From positions 1 through 36,658 of the forward strand of contig CAWDMN010000003.1 in the NCBI GenBank assembly GCA_963803155.1: a stretch of DNA of 36,658 nt, given 5' to 3'. Positions 34,208 through 36,658 of the stretch are shown piece by piece. The stretch is from CAWDMN01 sp963803155 (GTDB lineage: Bacteria; Acidobacteriota; Terriglobia; Versatilivoradales; Versatilivoraceae). The notes beneath the pieces are model-generated. The model had not been told where the DNA came from, made no database searches, and worked only from the letters and a program-made list of their open reading frames with translations. The translations under genes were made by a program, and so were the position numbers. Positions within the stretch are counted from its first letter, which is position 1, and every line of letters begins with the position of its first letter.

Positions 34208-34615
34208 ATGACCGGCTACACCGAAGAACATGCCCGCTCGGGAATCGATACTCCCTTGCCTTCCCTGGAAACCTGGCCCAATCAATTTCCGGGGTACGAA
34301 ATCACCATTCAAATCCCAGAGTTTACCTCCATTTGCCCAAAAACCGGACTCCCGGATTTTGGCTCAATTACTATTCGATACGTTCCAAACCAACTTTGCC
34401 TGGAATTAAAAGCCCTGAAAAACTATATTCTGGCTTTTCGCAATCTTGGGATTTTCTATGAGAATGCCATCAACCGCATATTGAGGGATTTGGTGGAAAG
34501 CTGCCATCCCGTTTGGGCCATCGTGCGGGGTGAGTTTACTCCGCGGGGCGGCATGCGGAGCGTGATTGAAGCCCGTTTTCCCTTGACGGATCCCGATCTG
34601 AAATCCTCGCGCTGA
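34208..34615 (+). CDS. queF: NADPH-dependent 7-cyano-7-deazaguanine reductase (type I)
   Basis: The 135-residue T-fold enzyme reduces preQ0 to preQ1 in queuosine synthesis. PEFTSICPKTGLPDFG (37-52) contains the thioimide-forming Cys43 and proton-donor Asp50. The NADPH/substrate region LELKALKNYILAFRNLGIFYEN and the end FTPRGGM are typical of the short YkvM-like type. The position equivalent to the B. subtilis active-site His appears to be Tyr84, next to the conserved Glu85; I believe FYE is a frequent variant. No other que genes are near. Confidence 0.95.
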   Translation: MTGYTEEHARSGIDTPLPSLETWPNQFPGYEITIQIPEFTSICPKTGLPDFGSITIRYVPNQLCLELKALKNYILAFRNLGIFYENAINRILRDLVESCHPVWAIVRGEFTPRGGMRSVIEARFPLTDPDLKSSR

Positions 34616-34851
34616 TTCCCGACGGATGAGCACGGAAAGTGGTTTGGCAATTAGCCACCTGAAAGATAAAATGAAGTGAATTGTAATTGAGATCATTCTC
34701 ATTTGATGAATTTCGCACTCAAGATTCGAGCGGGACTTCATCCCGGCCAACGGGGATTGACCAATATGGCACCGCCAAACATGATTCGATATCATCGACT
34801 TTGGCGGCTCAAGGAAGTCACTAAATCAACAATTCAAAGGAGGATCTTAGA

Positions 34852-35118
<267 letters not shown>

Positions 35119-35147
35119 CCGCAGGGAGACAAGTTCGTTGCCTTTGT

Positions 35148-35176
35148 AAAGGGGCGACCTTGCTGGCGCCCTTTTT
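35148..35176 (+). terminator. Intrinsic terminator after the ferredoxin gene
   Basis: AAAGGGGCG (35148-35156) pairs with CGCCCTTT (35167-35174), with one bulged G and a 10-nt loop, and runs into TTTTT. It lies 30 bp after the ferredoxin stop on the same strand. Confidence 0.6.
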
Positions 35177-35366
35177 GCTTCTAACATTACCACTCTGCTG
35201 GGTCCTGTAAATTTGACTCTTTTATGGCGGCTCAAGGAATAGCGAAACGCCGAAGTGAAAGTGGTACCGCAGTCCGCACTTACGGGGATTGGAATGGTTT
35301 TGCTCTGGGTATTGCGCCCTCAATCCCCAAGCCCTCTTCAATTGCCGATCAGGACAATCACCTTCC

Positions 35367-36593
35367 ATGAAACTGCGAAAGATTTCTTTGCTCTTTTTGT
35401 GTCTTTTGCTGCTGGCTGAAACCGTCTCCTTGTCTGCCAACACGCAGACCAACTCACCCCCCCCCAAGACACTTCCTCCGGCTCGGCGCAGGCTCCTCTC
35501 CCCTCAGGAGGCGCTGAGAGATTACCGAGATAACCTCAAGAAATTGCGCAAGGAATTTGGTGGCGTGCGAACATTGCCGGAAGTCAAATTTTTCCTTTTT
35601 GGCATGGGTCCCCGCCGAAAACTCCTCTACCAAAATGGCTCGTTAAAAGATGCATTAACGGGGGAGACATTGCGGCAATGGGATGTTGAATCCGAAGTCA
35701 TTGTTCCGCCGGATTATGCCGTCTTTTTAGTCACTCGCGATGGACAAAAAATCAGAATCATAGAAGATGAACAAGCACTATGGATACAAGAGGGATTACA
35801 CAAAACCATTTTGAGCCAAAGCCCTTTACAATTGCCTATCTTCTTTGGACACAAATATGCTCCCGTGCTTCGAGTCTTACTTCAGGAAATATTAATCAAC
35901 ATCATCCAGGGGAAGCCAGTTCCCAACTATTTTGTCTACAAAAAACCCTGGTATTGCGATGGTTCCAGCATGTGCATGGTTTTGAAGGAGACCGGAAATT
36001 TAGATTTGGTCCGCGCTTGGATCATGGGGCTGCGCGAACCATTCGACCGAAACAATGCGGGCGAGACCGAACCTGACAATCTGGGGGAGTTGCTGTTTTT
36101 GATCTCACTCGTCTCCGATCGATCGCATCCGCTAGTCCCGAAAATTTTGGAAACACTTTCCAAATTCGAGGAGGGGAAGCATCTCGCCGGCCGTAGGGAT
36201 TTCAGCGCCCATCCCGTCTACATCACCAAATGGGCTAAATTCGGTTTGAAATCTCTCAATTTGCCAGATCCCTATGAAATTCCCACAGTGAAAGATTCTT
36301 ATTCCTCATTGTTCTGGTGGGACTTTAAAGATCAGCATGCTGATTCAGGACGCTTTGGCCTGGGCGATAACCAGAATTGGCCTTACCTGGTTTGGGCGGA
36401 AGATCATTTTTACAATGAGAAAAAAGGCTGGATCTCCAATCAGGATTATCCCTTGAGCTGGGAATCGAATGCCAGCCAGGCTGATTATCAGGGGATGAAG
36501 ATTCTTGGACAGGTCTATGTCGACCAGAAGCTCAGCGTTCCCCACACCTGGCACGCCGCGGAAATGTTTCTATATTTGCTCAATAAAAAATGA
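35367..36593 (+). CDS. Secreted protein with a glucoamylase-like C-terminus
   Basis: From ATG 35367 the protein is 408 residues; the frame opens at 35289, but only the later start places the signal peptide (KISLLFLCLLLLAETVSLSA) at the N-terminus. After a Pro-rich linker and a basic segment (ARRRLLSPQEALRDYRDNLKK) comes a helical domain. Segments such as DNLGELLFLISLVSD and HPVYITKWAKFGLKSL, and above all the C-terminal VPHTWHAAEMFLYLLNK, recall six-hairpin glycoside hydrolases of the GH15 kind. I cannot identify catalytic glutamates with certainty, so enzyme activity is a suggestion only. It may be periplasmic or extracellular. Confidence 0.7.
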   Translation: MKLRKISLLFLCLLLLAETVSLSANTQTNSPPPKTLPPARRRLLSPQEALRDYRDNLKKLRKEFGGVRTLPEVKFFLFGMGPRRKLLYQNGSLKDALTGETLRQWDVESEVIVPPDYAVFLVTRDGQKIRIIEDEQALWIQEGLHKTILSQSPLQLPIFFGHKYAPVLRVLLQEILINIIQGKPVPNYFVYKKPWYCDGSSMCMVLKETGNLDLVRAWIMGLREPFDRNNAGETEPDNLGELLFLISLVSDRSHPLVPKILETLSKFEEGKHLAGRRDFSAHPVYITKWAKFGLKSLNLPDPYEIPTVKDSYSSLFWWDFKDQHADSGRFGLGDNQNWPYLVWAEDHFYNEKKGWISNQDYPLSWESNASQADYQGMKILGQVYVDQKLSVPHTWHAAEMFLYLLNKK

Positions 36594-36658
36594 AGAAAAA
36601 TGCCGCGAGCCCACAGGAAGGGGATGCACCAGCGAGGGAGCGCCAGGTAAAACCCAGC
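36594..36658. other. Right edge of window
   Basis: The last 65 bp follow the stop codon of the secreted protein and contain no recognisable feature. Confidence 0.3.

Overview
The window is a chromosomal segment of a Gram-negative bacterium, most likely an Acidobacteriota member or a close relative. The main clue is the secreted 816-residue protein at 25.5-28.0 kb, which carries a VWFA-related domain typical of that phylum. A Tat-exported amidase, an exported AGE-type epimerase and repeat-rich intergenic regions are compatible but less specific. This placement is inference; there is no rRNA or other phylogenetic marker, and I found no tRNA, CRISPR array, transposase or phage gene.

Left third (about 0.1-12.75 kb): an envelope or extracellular glycan locus unusually rich in radical SAM enzymes. 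It encodes a sulfotransferase, three SPASM-type radical SAM proteins, one B12-dependent-type radical SAM protein, a SAM methyltransferase, a Glu/Leu/Phe/Val-type dehydrogenase, a Wzx/MATE-like flippase and two family 2 glycosyltransferases. The glycosyltransferase, radical SAM, glycosyltransferase and flippase genes (12744 down to 8011) are joined by 4-nt stop/start overlaps and so are translationally coupled. I infer assembly, decoration (sulfation, methylation, radical chemistry) and export of a lipid-linked glycan. The sulfotransferase/radical SAM pair lies between two diverged direct repeats (39-106 and 2805-2877).

Middle (12.75-23.8 kb): a repeat-rich 690-bp spacer, then a minus-strand housekeeping block. 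In transcription order it reads: M16 peptidase, YycJ-like metallo-hydrolase, purB, purF, purM, purN, tyrS, and a zinc-ribbon/TM/coiled-coil protein of unknown role. The pur genes cover amidotransferase, GAR formyltransferase, AIR synthase and adenylosuccinate lyase; purM and purN overlap by 4 nt.

Right third (24-36.6 kb): mostly single genes. These are an ACS-family MFS transporter, the VWA protein, an exported AGE-family epimerase, a LOG-family nucleotide hydrolase, a small membrane protein, a Tat amidase, queF, a 7Fe-type ferredoxin and a secreted protein with a glucoamylase-like C-terminus.

The most notable hidden gene is at 28722-28946. It is a 74-residue SelW/Rdx-family selenoprotein whose CxxU motif is encoded with an in-frame TGA at 28752-28754. 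A perfect 6-bp hairpin with a GTT loop follows 16 nt after the TGA, as expected of a bacterial SECIS element. Ordinary ORF calling breaks this gene at the TGA. The roughly 350 bp upstream of it is an array of five perfect hairpins.
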